Shown here in pieces: positions 1 to 9,574 of a stretch of DNA of 64,000 nucleotides. Made by a program: the position numbers and the translations under genes. Position 1 is the stretch's first letter. The number at the start of each line of letters is the position of its first letter. Source of the DNA: Desulfatibacillum sp. (GTDB lineage Bacteria; Desulfobacterota; Desulfobacteria; Desulfobacterales; SpSt-501); the NCBI GenBank assembly GCA_020725555.1, contig DYEU01000018.1, positions 143,113 to 207,112 of the forward strand. The letters are read 5' to 3'. Below the pieces are notes generated by a model. That model did no database searches, was not told the origin of the DNA, and worked only from the letters and a program-made list of their open reading frames with translations.

Positions 1-1078
1 GCCCCGGCGCGGAGGAGACGTGGATTTCGCCGCCGTGCTGTTCCACGATCTGGCGGGTGATGAACAGCCCAAGCCCCGTCCCCCGATCCCCCTTGGAAGA
101 AAAAAAGGGCGTGAACAGCTTGCCCTGGGTTTCCTCGTCCATGCCGGCCCCGTTGTCGAGAACGGTGAATTCGATCCGGTTCTTCTTGGGCCGCAGCCCG
201 AAGACGATGCGGGCCGGCCTGCGGGCGCCGGGGTCCCGGCAGGCATCGAGGGCGTTTTCGAGGAGGTGGGTCAGGGCGGCCTGCAGATAGGCGGGGGACG
301 CCTGGATCCGGCCGGCCCGCGGGTCGAATTCGGTGCTGAACCGGACCCCCGCCGCCGCCATCTTCTCCCTCACGGCGGCGGCGGTCTCTTCGGCCAGGCC
401 GAGCGCGTCGACCCGTTCAAGCTTGAGCTCGCGCTTTTTCGAGTAATAGAGAATGTCCAGAACGACGCGGCGGATCCGCTCCAGCCGCTGCTTGACGACC
501 TCCCAGCCCTCGACGATCTCCTCCCGGCGATCCCGCGCCAGCCCCTGGTCCACGAGGTACACGCCCGCGTCCAACCCGGTGAGCAACCCCTTGAGCGCAT
601 GCGAGATCGAGCCGAGCATCAGGCCGAGTGTGGACAGGTGGCTTTGCAGCTCGCTCTTCTCCGCGACCAGCCGCTCCAGGCGCTGCAGGTACTCCCGGAG
701 CTTTTCCCGGATCTGGATCCGTTCGACGGCGCGCCGCAGCGCGATCTCCAACGCCTCGACGTGGATGGGCTTGGTGATGAAGTCGGTCGCCTCGTGCTTC
801 AGGCTGCGGATCGCGAGGTCCAGGTCGCCGTGGCCGGTGATCATGATCACCTCGGTCTCCGGAGAGCGGTTCTTGATGCGGCGCAGCAGCTCAATCCCGT
901 CGAGGCCCGGCATCTTGATGTCCGTCAGCACGATCGGGGGCTGGAGGGCGGCGAAGCGCTCGAGGGCCTCCTCGCCGTTTTCGGCCTCGACGACTTCGAA
1001 GCCCAGCTCGCCGAGCGGCAGGCGCAGCACCTCCCGGATGTCCCTCTCGTCGTCGACCAGCAGGACCCGGTTATCCAT
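1..1078 (-). CDS. Receiver-histidine kinase hybrid, 3' end outside window
   Basis: Signal-transduction protein of which 359 codons are visible; the end lies beyond base 1. Residues 1-120 form a complete receiver domain: acidic pair after VLLV, phospho-acceptor Asp in LTDIKMPG, and a conserved Lys in ITKP. A helical linker and a HisKA-like segment (SISHALKG) follow, then an HATPase domain with the N box (ENALDA), DNGAGM and GTGLGL motifs. The ATG at 1078 lies inside the last codons of the sensor kinase gene (8 bp overlap), so the two are translationally coupled. It is the last visible gene of the Hdr operon and could receive phosphate from the neighbouring kinase. No DNA-binding domain is seen in the visible part. 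Confidence 0.88.
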   Translation of the reverse strand, partial: MDNRVLLVDDERDIREVLRLPLGELGFEVVEAENGEEALERFAALQPPIVLTDIKMPGLDGIELLRRIKNRSPETEVIMITGHGDLDLAIRSLKHEATDFITKPIHVEALEIALRRAVERIQIREKLREYLQRLERLVAEKSELQSHLSTLGLMLGSISHALKGLLTGLDAGVYLVDQGLARDRREEIVEGWEVVKQRLERIRRVVLDILYYSKKRELKLERVDALGLAEETAAAVREKMAAAGVRFSTEFDPRAGRIQASPAYLQAALTHLLENALDACRDPGARRPARIVFGLRPKKNRIEFTVLDNGAGMDEETQGKLFTPFFSSKGDRGTGLGLFITRQIVEQHGGEIHVSSAPG

Positions 1079-3380
1079 GGCCGTTCTCCGGCAGAGGGAA
1101 TTCGATCACGAAACAGGCGCCGCCCTCCGGGGCGGGCTTGACGCGGATTGTGCCGCGGCAGTCCTTGACGATGCCGTAGCTGATCGACAGGCCCAGGCCG
1201 GTCCCCTGCCCGGCCTGCTTGGTCGTGAAAAACGGCTCGAAGATCCGCTCGGCGAGGTGCGGCGGTACCCCCACCCCCGTGTCGCGGATCTCGCAGACCA
1301 CGTTCCGCCCGCTGCGGTAGGTGGCGATGTGAATGCGTTTCTCGCCCCCCCCCGCTTCCCGGCCGGCCCAGCGCTCCTCGATCGCGTCCCGCGCGTTGAT
1401 GAGCAAATTGATGAACACCTGCTCCAGCCGGCCCGGGTCGGCGTCGATTTTCGGCAACTCCGGGTCGGTCTCCCAGACCACCTCGATGCACCGCAGCTTG
1501 AGCTGCTGGCTGAAGACATCGAAGGCCCCGTGCAGGACGTCATTCACCTGGACCCGCTCGAGCTTGAGTTCGGACTTGCGGGCGAACTGCCGCAGGTGGT
1601 TGATGATGCGCGTGGCCCGGTCGATGTTCCCGTCGATCTTGCGCAGCATGGCCTCGAGGGTCGCCGGGTCGAGCGGCCGGCCGTCGTCGAGCTTGCGGAT
1701 GAAAAAGCTGCTCGCGGTCTTGATGACCGAGAGGGGCTGGTTGAGCTCGTGGGCGATGCCCGTCGCCATTTCCCCCAGGGTGGCCATCTTGCTCGCGTGA
1801 ATCAGCTGCTGCTCGGTTTCGAGTCGCTTGGTGATGTCGCTGGTCGTCACGAGCAGCACCTCCCGTCCGGGGTACTCGCCCGGGGAGATGCGGATGTTGA
1901 CGAAGATCCGCTTGCCGTCGGCCCGAAGGTGCTTGATCTGGTTGAGCTCGGAAACCCGGGGCAACAGCTCCCGGTAGGATTCCCGTTCCTCCGGGAAAAA
2001 ATAATCCAGAAACGAGCGTTGCAGGGCCTCCTCCCGTGTGTGGCCGTAAACCGTCGTCACGCTGCGGTTGCAGTCGACCACGTCGAGCGTGCGGGCATCC
2101 ACGACGAAGACCGGGTTGGGGATGTGGTTGAAGATCTCGTGATACTTCTTCTCGGAGCGCGCCAGCTGCTCCTCGAGCAGTTTGCGCTCGGTGATGTCCA
2201 GGCTCATCTCGAGCGCGGCGACCACCTCCCCCTGCCGGTTGTGGATGGGGGTCGTCCGAAAAATCCAGTGGGCGACGCTGCCGTCCTTGTTCAACCCGCT
2301 CTCCTCGCCCTGGTGCGGCTGCCCGTCCTCGAACGTCAGGGCCACCGGGCAGCGGGGGCAAGGCTCCTCCCGGCCCTTGTAGGCCCGGTAGCAGGTGTCG
2401 TTCTCGCGGGGCGCGAACCGCTCGGCGAATTCGCGGTTGAAGCGGAGCAGCCGGAAGTTCCGGTCCTGCAGGGTGATCAGGCAGGGGACGTTTTCGAAGA
2501 GGGTCTGGTATTCCTCGCGCTGAGCGTTCAGCTCCCCTTGTTTTTGCGCAATCTCGAGGCTCATCGTCTGGATCGCGCGGGCGAGCTGGCCCATTTCGTC
2601 TCGGCGTGCGACCGGGATGGGGTCGGGCGGCAACCCGCGGGCGATCCGCCGCGTTCCCGCAATCAGGTTCTGGACGGGCCGGTTGACAAACACGACGAGC
2701 AGGACGGCGAGCAGGCCCGAGGTGAGCAGAAAGACCGCCGCGGCCAGCCCGACCACGGCGCGCTTGCCCACGGCCAGCTCCCGGTCGGTGTCGGCGAGCG
2801 AGACCACGACGTCCAGGGCGCCGAGAATTTTCTTGTCTTCGGGGTGGATGTGGCAGGCGCCCGAGGAGCACCCCGGTTCGTTGTAGATCGGGCTGAGGAT
2901 GCCGATCCGGCGCGGCTCGCCGGGGACGGCCAGGATGCGCGTGCGGGAGGGAAGATCCAGATCGACGAGCGGCGGCTCCGTGCGGTGGCAGATGTCGCAG
3001 GCCTCGGCCTTGATGTTGGTTCTCGTGTCCACCTCGGCCGGTCGGTTGGAGAACTTGATCTCCCCCTCCTTGTTGTAGATGCGGATGTTGCGGATCTCGG
3101 GCTGGGTGCCGATGTTGGCGATGATCTGCGTGATGTCGTCGCGGGAATTGAGCATCATCGCGTAGTGCGTGCCCAGGCGGATCGTGTTGGTGAGGCGGTC
3201 GGTCGAGACGACGACGCTTTCCATGAGCTTGCGCTCCTGGTAGCTCGTGTTGAAATAGGCCCACGTCGCGATGGAAACGAACAGCGTCACCCCGACGGCG
3301 GAGATCAACCGCACCACGAGACGGTGCGGCAGCGCCGGAAGCCCCCCACCGCCCTCCCTCGCCTCCAGGCCGGTCTTCAT
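1071..3380 (-). CDS. Membrane sensor histidine kinase with two c-type haem motifs and two PAS domains
   Basis: Predicted inner-membrane kinase of 769 aa. A transmembrane segment at about 21-41 and another at 206-232 bracket an extracytoplasmic sensor. The sensor carries CDICH (C128, C131, H132) and a CX4CH motif (C171, C176, H177), typical of covalent c-type haem attachment. HAMP (233-282), a PAS (290-400) with Cys 330/341/344, a second PAS (405-520), HisKA (phospho-accepting H544 in GIAHELNQ) and HATPase follow. The ATG overlaps the hdrB stop by 4 bp. There is no receiver of its own, so phosphate must go to another protein; candidates in the same operon are the next gene and the receiver inside HdrA. 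Redox or ligand sensing by haem is inferred. Confidence 0.9.
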   Translation of the reverse strand: MKTGLEAREGGGGLPALPHRLVVRLISAVGVTLFVSIATWAYFNTSYQERKLMESVVVSTDRLTNTIRLGTHYAMMLNSRDDITQIIANIGTQPEIRNIRIYNKEGEIKFSNRPAEVDTRTNIKAEACDICHRTEPPLVDLDLPSRTRILAVPGEPRRIGILSPIYNEPGCSSGACHIHPEDKKILGALDVVVSLADTDRELAVGKRAVVGLAAAVFLLTSGLLAVLLVVFVNRPVQNLIAGTRRIARGLPPDPIPVARRDEMGQLARAIQTMSLEIAQKQGELNAQREEYQTLFENVPCLITLQDRNFRLLRFNREFAERFAPRENDTCYRAYKGREEPCPRCPVALTFEDGQPHQGEESGLNKDGSVAHWIFRTTPIHNRQGEVVAALEMSLDITERKLLEEQLARSEKKYHEIFNHIPNPVFVVDARTLDVVDCNRSVTTVYGHTREEALQRSFLDYFFPEERESYRELLPRVSELNQIKHLRADGKRIFVNIRISPGEYPGREVLLVTTSDITKRLETEQQLIHASKMATLGEMATGIAHELNQPLSVIKTASSFFIRKLDDGRPLDPATLEAMLRKIDGNIDRATRIINHLRQFARKSELKLERVQVNDVLHGAFDVFSQQLKLRCIEVVWETDPELPKIDADPGRLEQVFINLLINARDAIEERWAGREAGGGEKRIHIATYRSGRNVVCEIRDTGVGVPPHLAERIFEPFFTTKQAGQGTGLGLSISYGIVKDCRGTIRVKPAPEGGACFVIEFPLPENGHG

Positions 3381-4306
3381 CGGCGAACCTCCTCCCCGTC
3401 CCTGCGGTCCGCCGCCCCGTCGGGGCTTCGGCCCCGCACCGCGGCCCGCCCCGGAGGCGTCGGGAGGGGAAGGCCGCCTTCCCCCCTGCAGCCGAGCGCC
3501 TCCTGCGGCAACCCCAGAGCGAGGCCGATGAGCTGGGGCAGGTAGAGCACGGTGCGGGCAAGATCGCGGCGCAATCGACGGCTTGCGGGCCCCTGAAAGG
3601 CCACGAGGTTCATCTGGCACATGGGGCAGACCGTGGCCACGGCGTCCGCGCCCCGGGCGTCGTCCAGGATCGCCGCGATGCGCGACAGCCCGGCCTCCCG
3701 TTGGGTGCTGGCCAGCGAGGCCCCGCAGCACGCCCCGCCCGATCGCCAGCGAAACACCTCGGCCCCCAGCGCCCGGATCAGCGGTTCCATCGATGTCGGC
3801 CGCTCGGGGTCGTCGAAGTCGGCATACGGCCGCAGGCACTGGCATCCGTAGTAGGGCGCGATGCGGATTCCCCGAAGGGGCCGGATGACCCGTGCGGCGA
3901 CCCGGTCGGCCCCCACGTCGCAGGCGAGCACGTCGAGGAGGTGCCGCACGCGCGTCCGCCCCTCCGGGCGGAGTTCCTCCACCGACAGCACCTCCCGGAT
4001 GGCGGCCGCCTCGCGCGGATTCGCGCGCATCGCCTGCGCCGCGTGCCGCAGGTTGAGGTAGCAGGCGCTGCAGGGGGCCAGGACGTCCCGCTTCGCCTCC
4101 CGGCGTTCGGCGAGCGCCAGGTTGCGCGCCGGCAGGACCCGGGCGAGCAGCGCGCCGGCGGCCCCGGCCGCGGAGGCGCCGCAGCAGGTCCAGTCGGGGA
4201 TCTCGAGCAACTCCACCCCCAGGGCGGCCAGAACCGCCCGGGTCGAGCGATCGTAGTCGCGCGCGGTGCCTTCCAGCGAACAGCCGGGGTAGTAGTGATA
4301 CCTCAT
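3377..4306 (-). CDS. hdrB: Heterodisulfide reductase subunit B-like protein (two CCG domains)
   Basis: 309-aa HdrB-family protein, the catalytic cysteine-rich subunit that in methanogens reduces the CoM-S-S-CoB disulfide with non-cubane [4Fe-4S] clusters. Both CCG modules are complete: the first has YPGCS, CCGAS and PCSAC, the second YGCQC, CCGAS and CPMC. It overlaps hdrC at its start and the sensor kinase at its end, each by 4 bp, so all three are probably co-translated. In a non-methanogen the substrate is unknown; a thiol/disulfide or another electron acceptor is possible. The last 40 or so residues are an Arg/Pro-rich tail outside the conserved fold. Confidence 0.92.
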   Translation of the reverse strand: MRYHYYPGCSLEGTARDYDRSTRAVLAALGVELLEIPDWTCCGASAAGAAGALLARVLPARNLALAERREAKRDVLAPCSACYLNLRHAAQAMRANPREAAAIREVLSVEELRPEGRTRVRHLLDVLACDVGADRVAARVIRPLRGIRIAPYYGCQCLRPYADFDDPERPTSMEPLIRALGAEVFRWRSGGACCGASLASTQREAGLSRIAAILDDARGADAVATVCPMCQMNLVAFQGPASRRLRRDLARTVLYLPQLIGLALGLPQEALGCRGEGGLPLPTPPGRAAVRGRSPDGAADRRDGEEVRR

Positions 4307-4863
4307 GGCGCGTTCTCCACCTCGGCCGCCCGGCGGAAGAGGGCCTCCAGGGAGCGGGACGGCCTGCGGCCGAGCGGCAGGGACCCGCGCGCGGCCAGTT
4401 GCAGCCCGAGCGCCGCGTGCCGCAACAGAAGCAGCGGGTTTTTGACCGCGGCGATGTAGTGCATCATGAAGGCCATCTCGTTCACCCTCCCGTTGCGCCG
4501 CACGCTTTCGAGAAACTGGTGATGGAAGGCCGTGACCGCGCGGTAGCGCCTCATCCGCCCGCGGTGTGCGGCTCGCTGGAGGGCGTGCATCGCCTCGGTC
4601 AGCGGCAAGCCGCGCGGGCAGCGCAGGGTGCAGCGGTAGCAGGCCGAGCATAGGGTGAAGGTCCGGCTGCGGAAGATCTCCTCCCCCCGGTCCAGCAGGA
4701 CCAGCCGCCAGAGGCGGCGGGGGGTGAGATCCATGGCGGCGGCGTTCGGGCAGGATCCCGAGCAGGTGCCGCATTGCATGCAGGCCTGGACCATCCGGCG
4801 CACGCGCTCAAGCTCGGCGCCGGCCGGCGGGAGCGAGGAATCCATCACCGGGGGCACGTTCAT
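4303..4863 (-). CDS. hdrC: Heterodisulfide reductase subunit C-like ferredoxin protein
   Basis: 186-aa iron-sulfur protein with two [4Fe-4S] motifs, CMQCGTCSGSCP near residue 30 and CSACYRCTLRCP near residue 75, followed by a helical C-terminal part, as in HdrC. HdrC passes electrons from HdrA to HdrB. The ATG at 4863 is the first of two possible starts; an ATG at 4845 would give a protein six residues shorter. The 4 bp overlap with hdrB indicates a tight pair. An 85 bp gap separates it from the upstream HdrA fusion gene; that gap contains a short CGGGCC/GGCCCG hairpin (4926-4940). Confidence 0.92.
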   Translation of the reverse strand: MNVPPVMDSSLPPAGAELERVRRMVQACMQCGTCSGSCPNAAAMDLTPRRLWRLVLLDRGEEIFRSRTFTLCSACYRCTLRCPRGLPLTEAMHALQRAAHRGRMRRYRAVTAFHHQFLESVRRNGRVNEMAFMMHYIAAVKNPLLLLRHAALGLQLAARGSLPLGRRPSRSLEALFRRAAEVENAP

Positions 4864-4948
4864 GAACCGTCTCCTTGCCCTGCCGCCCGCGGCCTTCGCC
4901 CCGGGGGGGTCGCGGCCGCGTGAAGCGGGCCTGCGGCCCGACCCGCCC

Positions 4949-7900
4949 TCAGCCGAGAGCCGCCTCGATGACGCCGAACATCTGGCGGGCGGAAAACCCT
5001 TCCAAGGTCGCGGCGTCGTTCGGGCAGACCGCGGCGCAGGCGCCGCATCCTTGGCACATGACCGGGTTGACGACCACCTGCCGGCGCTCGGGGTCCAGCC
5101 GGCGCGCCCCGTAGGGGCAGGCCTCGATGCACTGTTCGCAAAGGCTGCAGAGGCTGCGGCGGATGCGGGCCACGATCCGTCCGGAGGGCAGACGCTCCCG
5201 GCCCAGGATGGCGAGCGCCCGCACGGCGGCGGCTTGCGCCGTGGCGACGGCCTCCGGGATGGTGCGCGGCGAAAGCGCCAGACCGCAGGCAAAGACCCCC
5301 TCCTTCAGACCGTCCACCGGCCGCCACTTCGGGTCGGCTTCCTCGAAGAAGCCGTCGCGGTCCAGCCGGGCGCCGTATGCCTCGGCCAGCTCGCGGGGAA
5401 GGGTCGGCACGACACCGGCCGCCAGGACCACGAGCTGGGCCTCGATTTCGAGGGGCCGCCCGAGGATCGGCTCCTCCACCGTGACGACCGCCGCCCGGCC
5501 GGCCGGCCGGACCTCGGGGGGACGCTCCGGACGGTAGGGGATGAACAGCACGCCCTCTTGGCGCGCCCGGGTGAAGGCCGTCTCGGCGAAGCCGGGGGTC
5601 ATCAGGTCGCGGTAAAGCACGGCAGCGCGGAGGCCGGGGCGTCGCTCCCGGAGGGCCGCGATCTGCCTCAGGGCGGTGGGGCAGCAGACCCGGCTGCAGT
5701 AGTTGCGGGGCTCCCGCCGCGATCCGGCGCACTGGATCATCACGACCGCTTCCAGCGCGGCCGCCTCGAGCGTGCCCGCGGACAGGCTGCGCTCCAGCTC
5801 GGCCTGAGTCATCACGGCCGGGCTTTCGCCCCGACCGAAGCCGTGAACGGGCGCCTCCCGGCCGCCGGTCGCCAGAATGACGACCCCGTGTTCGATGCGC
5901 CGCACATCGCCCTGCGGACCCTCGAGGAGGGTGACGAACGAGCCCACCTCGCCCTCGGCCTGGACGACCCGCGATCGCGTGTGGAGCCGGATGCGGGGAT
6001 GCCTCTTGACCCGGGCTTCCAGGTCCTCCCGCAGGGACGGCACCGGGTGTCCCTCCAGGGTGCGCGTGAGCCAGGCGAGATTCCCGCCCAGCCGGTCGGC
6101 CGCCTCCACCAGATCCACCGCGACGCCGTGGTCGGCGACGGCCAGCGCCGCGGTCATGCCGGCGACACCGCCGCCCACCACCAGCGCTGCCCGCGTGATG
6201 GGGATGGCCTCCGTCTCGCGGGCTTCGGCGTTCTTCAAACGGACCAGGCCGCTTTGCAGGGCGAAGCGGGCGTCATGCGCGTCGGGGCGCGTTTCCCCGG
6301 CCCAGAGCGCCAAGTCGGCCGTCTCGATCCACCCGGCGGGCAGCCCGCTCGCCTCTTCGATCTCCCGGAGCGGGGACGGATGCCGCAGGAGCCGGCAGGC
6401 TCCGAGGAGCAGCCGGTTGGCGCCCGCGCGAGAGAGAAGCGCGGCCAGGCCGAGCCTTCCTTCCGCGGTGCACAACGGGGCGACGGGCTCCACCGCGGCC
6501 ACCTCCGGGTCGCGCCGCAGCGCATGGAGGACCGGATCCGGGAGCGCCGGGGCATCGGCCGAGCGCTCGCAGCGACAGAACACGGCGAGGATGCGGGGCG
6601 GCTCGCCCGCCGGGTGCTCGGAGAGCGCTGCGGGCGGCTTCTCCTCTTCGGCCGCCCCCCCTCCCGCGGCATGGAGGCGGAGCGAGGCCTCCGCGGCGGC
6701 GGCGGAAGCCTGGATCACCGTCTCGGCGATGTCCGCCATGCCGCCGCAGGTCCCCCCGATCAGGATGCCGGGATGCGCCGTGCGGCAGAGGGAAAAGGGC
6801 TCCGGGACGAGGAATCCCCAGGGGTTGAGGGCCAGCCCGAGCCGTTCCGCCGCTTCCGCGACGACCGGGGCCGGACGCCGGCCCACGGCCAGAACCACAA
6901 GATCGAAGGACTCCTCCCGGCATCCTCCGCCGGCCTCGACCCAGCGGATCCGCAGCCCTTTTCCTTCGGGCCCGCGGGTCACCGAGTGCGGCCGGGCCCG
7001 GACGAAGCGCACGCCGTGGAGTTCCTCGGCCCGCTCGCGATAGCGCTGGAACGATTTTCCCGGCGTGCGCACGTCCATGGAAAAGATCGTCGCCTCGAGC
7101 TCTGCTCCGGCGACCGCCTTCGCCCGCAGCGCCTCCTTGATGGAGGCCATGCAGCAGATGCTCGCGCAGAAGTCGGCCCCCTCCTGGAGGTCGCGCGAGC
7201 CCACGCACTGGATCCAGGCGATCCGGCCGACCGGTTGCCGGTCCCGGGGGCGCAGCAGGCGGCCCCCCGTGGGCCCGGTGCCGCTCAGCAGGCGCTCGAA
7301 TTCGAGCTGCGTCAGCACGCCGGCAAGCGCGCCGTAGCCGAAGGGGTTCTTCCCCGAAAGCGGGTCGTAGCCCTCCGAGCCGCCGCAGAGCACCACCGCG
7401 GCGGCCGTCAGGGGCAGGTCCTCCGCGGCGGCGAAGCGCTCGAAGCGCTCCGCCACCTTCGGGATGAGGGAGGCGACATCGAACGGCTTGATGAGGTAGT
7501 CGAGAGCCCCGATCTTCATCGCCTCCACCGCGGTCTCCACCGTGGCGTAGGCGGTCATCATCACGACATCCAGCGCCGGGCGCATCCGCTTCGCACGCTC
7601 GAGCACCTCGACCCCTTCCATGCCGGGCATCTTGATGTCGAGCAGCATGAGATGAAACGACTCCGCCTCGAGAGCGGCGAGCGCCTCGGGGCCCGAGGCG
7701 GCCATGGCCGCGGAAAACCCCTCGGCCTCGAGCCACTCCTTGAGCGAATCGCGCACCGAGAGCTCGTCGTCGACCACGAGAATCCGAAAGGAGCGGCGCT
7801 CGGCGCCCGGCAGACGGATGGCCCCCGTCGGGCAGGCCTCGAGGCAGGCGCCGCAGCGGGTGCAGGCCTCGGGGTCCAAGGCGTAGGCGTCCGGGAAGGC

Positions 7901-8356
7901 GTGCGGTGAAGGCCGGTCGATGGCCTTGCGCAGCGTGAGGCCGGCATTGAACGCGTCGGGCGTTTCCACGGGGCACACCGCGGCGCAGCGGCCGCAGCCG
8001 ACGCAGCGTTCCGGGTCGACCCCCCCCGAGACCCGGCGGAGCGTCACCCGCAGACGACCGGCCTCGCCCTCGATGGCCGCCACCTCGGTGTTCAGCCGCA
8101 GGTCGATCCGCTCGTGGAAGAAGCCGCGGCGCAGGCAATGCGCGGAGGCTGCGTCGCGCTCGATGCGGGGAAGCATGCGGCACAGGCCGCATCGATCCGT
8201 GGGGAACTGGGAGTCGAGCCGACCGAGGAGGCCGGTCGGGTGAGGCGCCCGGTCCACCAGGGTGACGCCGTAGCCGACCTCGGCCAGATCCAAGGCGGCG
8301 CGGATGCCGGCGATTCCGGCCCCGACCACCACGGCCCTTCCGACGCGGCGCTTCAT
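4949..8356 (-). CDS. hdrA: Double HdrA flavoprotein with an embedded response-regulator receiver domain
   Basis: 1135-aa protein. Residues 1-175 contain an FAD Rossmann site (VVGAGIAG) and two [4Fe-4S] motifs (C118-C128, C165-C175). Residues 190-305 are a full CheY-like receiver: DD196-197, phospho-acceptor D240 in LLDIKMPG, T268 and K290 in LIKPFD. HdrA sequence resumes at about 315 (GPTGG; C397/C401/C402). From about 588 a second HdrA module begins, with CRC, a second FAD site (VVGGGVAG, about 727), CSRVCC at 887-892 and two C-terminal [4Fe-4S] motifs (1070-1111). HdrA proteins bifurcate electrons at FAD; the receiver suggests phosphorylation-dependent control. It overlaps the FdhB-like gene by 4 bp. 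All invariant receiver residues are kept, so the domain is probably active. Confidence 0.9.
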   Translation of the reverse strand: MKRRVGRAVVVGAGIAGIRAALDLAEVGYGVTLVDRAPHPTGLLGRLDSQFPTDRCGLCRMLPRIERDAASAHCLRRGFFHERIDLRLNTEVAAIEGEAGRLRVTLRRVSGGVDPERCVGCGRCAAVCPVETPDAFNAGLTLRKAIDRPSPHAFPDAYALDPEACTRCGACLEACPTGAIRLPGAERRSFRILVVDDELSVRDSLKEWLEAEGFSAAMAASGPEALAALEAESFHLMLLDIKMPGMEGVEVLERAKRMRPALDVVMMTAYATVETAVEAMKIGALDYLIKPFDVASLIPKVAERFERFAAAEDLPLTAAAVVLCGGSEGYDPLSGKNPFGYGALAGVLTQLEFERLLSGTGPTGGRLLRPRDRQPVGRIAWIQCVGSRDLQEGADFCASICCMASIKEALRAKAVAGAELEATIFSMDVRTPGKSFQRYRERAEELHGVRFVRARPHSVTRGPEGKGLRIRWVEAGGGCREESFDLVVLAVGRRPAPVVAEAAERLGLALNPWGFLVPEPFSLCRTAHPGILIGGTCGGMADIAETVIQASAAAAEASLRLHAAGGGAAEEEKPPAALSEHPAGEPPRILAVFCRCERSADAPALPDPVLHALRRDPEVAAVEPVAPLCTAEGRLGLAALLSRAGANRLLLGACRLLRHPSPLREIEEASGLPAGWIETADLALWAGETRPDAHDARFALQSGLVRLKNAEARETEAIPITRAALVVGGGVAGMTAALAVADHGVAVDLVEAADRLGGNLAWLTRTLEGHPVPSLREDLEARVKRHPRIRLHTRSRVVQAEGEVGSFVTLLEGPQGDVRRIEHGVVILATGGREAPVHGFGRGESPAVMTQAELERSLSAGTLEAAALEAVVMIQCAGSRREPRNYCSRVCCPTALRQIAALRERRPGLRAAVLYRDLMTPGFAETAFTRARQEGVLFIPYRPERPPEVRPAGRAAVVTVEEPILGRPLEIEAQLVVLAAGVVPTLPRELAEAYGARLDRDGFFEEADPKWRPVDGLKEGVFACGLALSPRTIPEAVATAQAAAVRALAILGRERLPSGRIVARIRRSLCSLCEQCIEACPYGARRLDPERRQVVVNPVMCQGCGACAAVCPNDAATLEGFSARQMFGVIEAALG

Positions 8357-9546
8357 CCCCGTCCTCCTTCGCTCCCGGGCGTGCGGCCAGGACCTCCGCC
8401 GCCGGCCGGGGCGGCCGGAATCCCGACGGCCTCCGTGAACTCCTCTTCGCGGAAGACCGCGAGCGGAGGGGGATCTTCCAGGCTCCGGCCGGCCTCGTAG
8501 CCGAAGGCCTGCTGGGTGCGGCGGGCGACGGTGCGGAAGACCTCCATGACCGCGATCCCCTGCGGGCAGGCGTTCGAGCATTGCCCGCACCCGACACAGG
8601 CCGTGCTCATGTGGGCGAGGCGGGTCAGATGGAAAAAGAGCGTGTCGCTCGGCAGCTTGAGCAGCCCCCCTCGTTCCGCCAAGCGCAGCACGTGGAAGGG
8701 GTCGTGCTCGAAGACGTCGGTCGCGAAGACGCATTCCCGGCAGGTGCATACCGGGCAGGCCACCCGGCAGTTGGTGCAGAGGAGGCAATCGGCGAAATAG
8801 GCCGCGGCCCCCTCGATGGTGGCGACGGCCGCCTCGGTGCGGGCGAAGAGCTCGTCGCGCGCGGCCGCCCGGCGGGCGATGAGGGCGCCGAGCGCCGCCT
8901 CCCGGGAAGGCAGGGGCTCGGCGGGCGGCAGCGCCGCGGCCGCGATCAGGGCTTCGCCGGCGGCCGTGCGGCCCTCGATCTGGAGGAACGTCCCGGCCTC
9001 CCCCCCCAGCAGCCCGATGTGCACGTCGGTGAACGGCGGCACCGGGTGCTCGCAGGCCCGGCAGGCGGGGGACAATCCCGGGTCGGGGGCCTCCCCCGAG
9101 AAGGCCTGCCGCAAAAACCGCTCCGTGTCCCCCGCGGTCTCCGCGCCCCCGGTCCGGAGAAACTCCCGCGTGGGGTAGGCACCGGGGCAGTCGAAGCTGA
9201 TCAGCACCGCCTCGTCGGTTCCCGCCTGCTTGAGCTTCACCATCTCGATGAACGCCCGGACTTCGCAGGGGCGCATCACCGCGGCCCAGCGCACCCCCAT
9301 CGGCTTCCGGCTCAGGCGCGCGGCCAACCGCGCGCCGTTGACCGCGAAGCAAGGCGAGAAGGGGTCGGCGCCCTCGAGCCGCTCCGGGTCGGTCACCAGG
9401 GTCGGCATCCGCAGGCGCTTGCGCGGCAGCGGCTGCGCCACCAGGACGGCCCCCACCGCCTGGGAATCCAGCAGCCGCCGCAGGAACCCGCGGACCGCGG
9501 CCGTGCGATCCCCCTGCCCCATCTCCAGGCGCGCCGTGACTCCCAT
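8353..9546 (-). CDS. FdhB/FrhB-like Fe-S oxidoreductase subunit
   Basis: 397-aa protein of the coenzyme F420 hydrogenase/formate dehydrogenase beta-subunit type found beside Hdr and MvhD genes. The N-terminal two thirds resemble the FrhB fold (VMRPCEVRAF, ISFDCPGAYP). A Cys-rich block follows near residue 258 (CLLCTNCRVACP, then CTCREC), and a classical [4Fe-4S] motif (CVGCGQCSNACP) near 315. Such subunits usually carry FAD and transfer electrons between a soluble donor such as NAD(P)H, formate or F420 and the Hdr complex; the donor cannot be read from the sequence. The ATG at 9546 gives the full length and an in-frame ATG lies at codon 9. The stop overlaps the downstream hdrA start. Confidence 0.8.
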   Translation of the reverse strand: MGVTARLEMGQGDRTAAVRGFLRRLLDSQAVGAVLVAQPLPRKRLRMPTLVTDPERLEGADPFSPCFAVNGARLAARLSRKPMGVRWAAVMRPCEVRAFIEMVKLKQAGTDEAVLISFDCPGAYPTREFLRTGGAETAGDTERFLRQAFSGEAPDPGLSPACRACEHPVPPFTDVHIGLLGGEAGTFLQIEGRTAAGEALIAAAALPPAEPLPSREAALGALIARRAAARDELFARTEAAVATIEGAAAYFADCLLCTNCRVACPVCTCRECVFATDVFEHDPFHVLRLAERGGLLKLPSDTLFFHLTRLAHMSTACVGCGQCSNACPQGIAVMEVFRTVARRTQQAFGYEAGRSLEDPPPLAVFREEEFTEAVGIPAAPAGGGGPGRTPGSEGGRG

Positions 9547-9574
9547 AGCCTCCCCCTTTCCGGCGAATGTCCGC

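Noticed and set aside
453-3545. Long plus-strand open frame across the kinase genes
   Set aside because: No recognisable domain; it is the complement of the sensor kinase and the receiver hybrid, which carry clear motifs.
4926-4940. CGGGCC-TGC-GGCCCG hairpin between hdrA and hdrC as a terminator
   Set aside because: Short, without a T-run, and inside a run of functionally linked genes; more likely chance in GC-rich DNA or a minor attenuation site.
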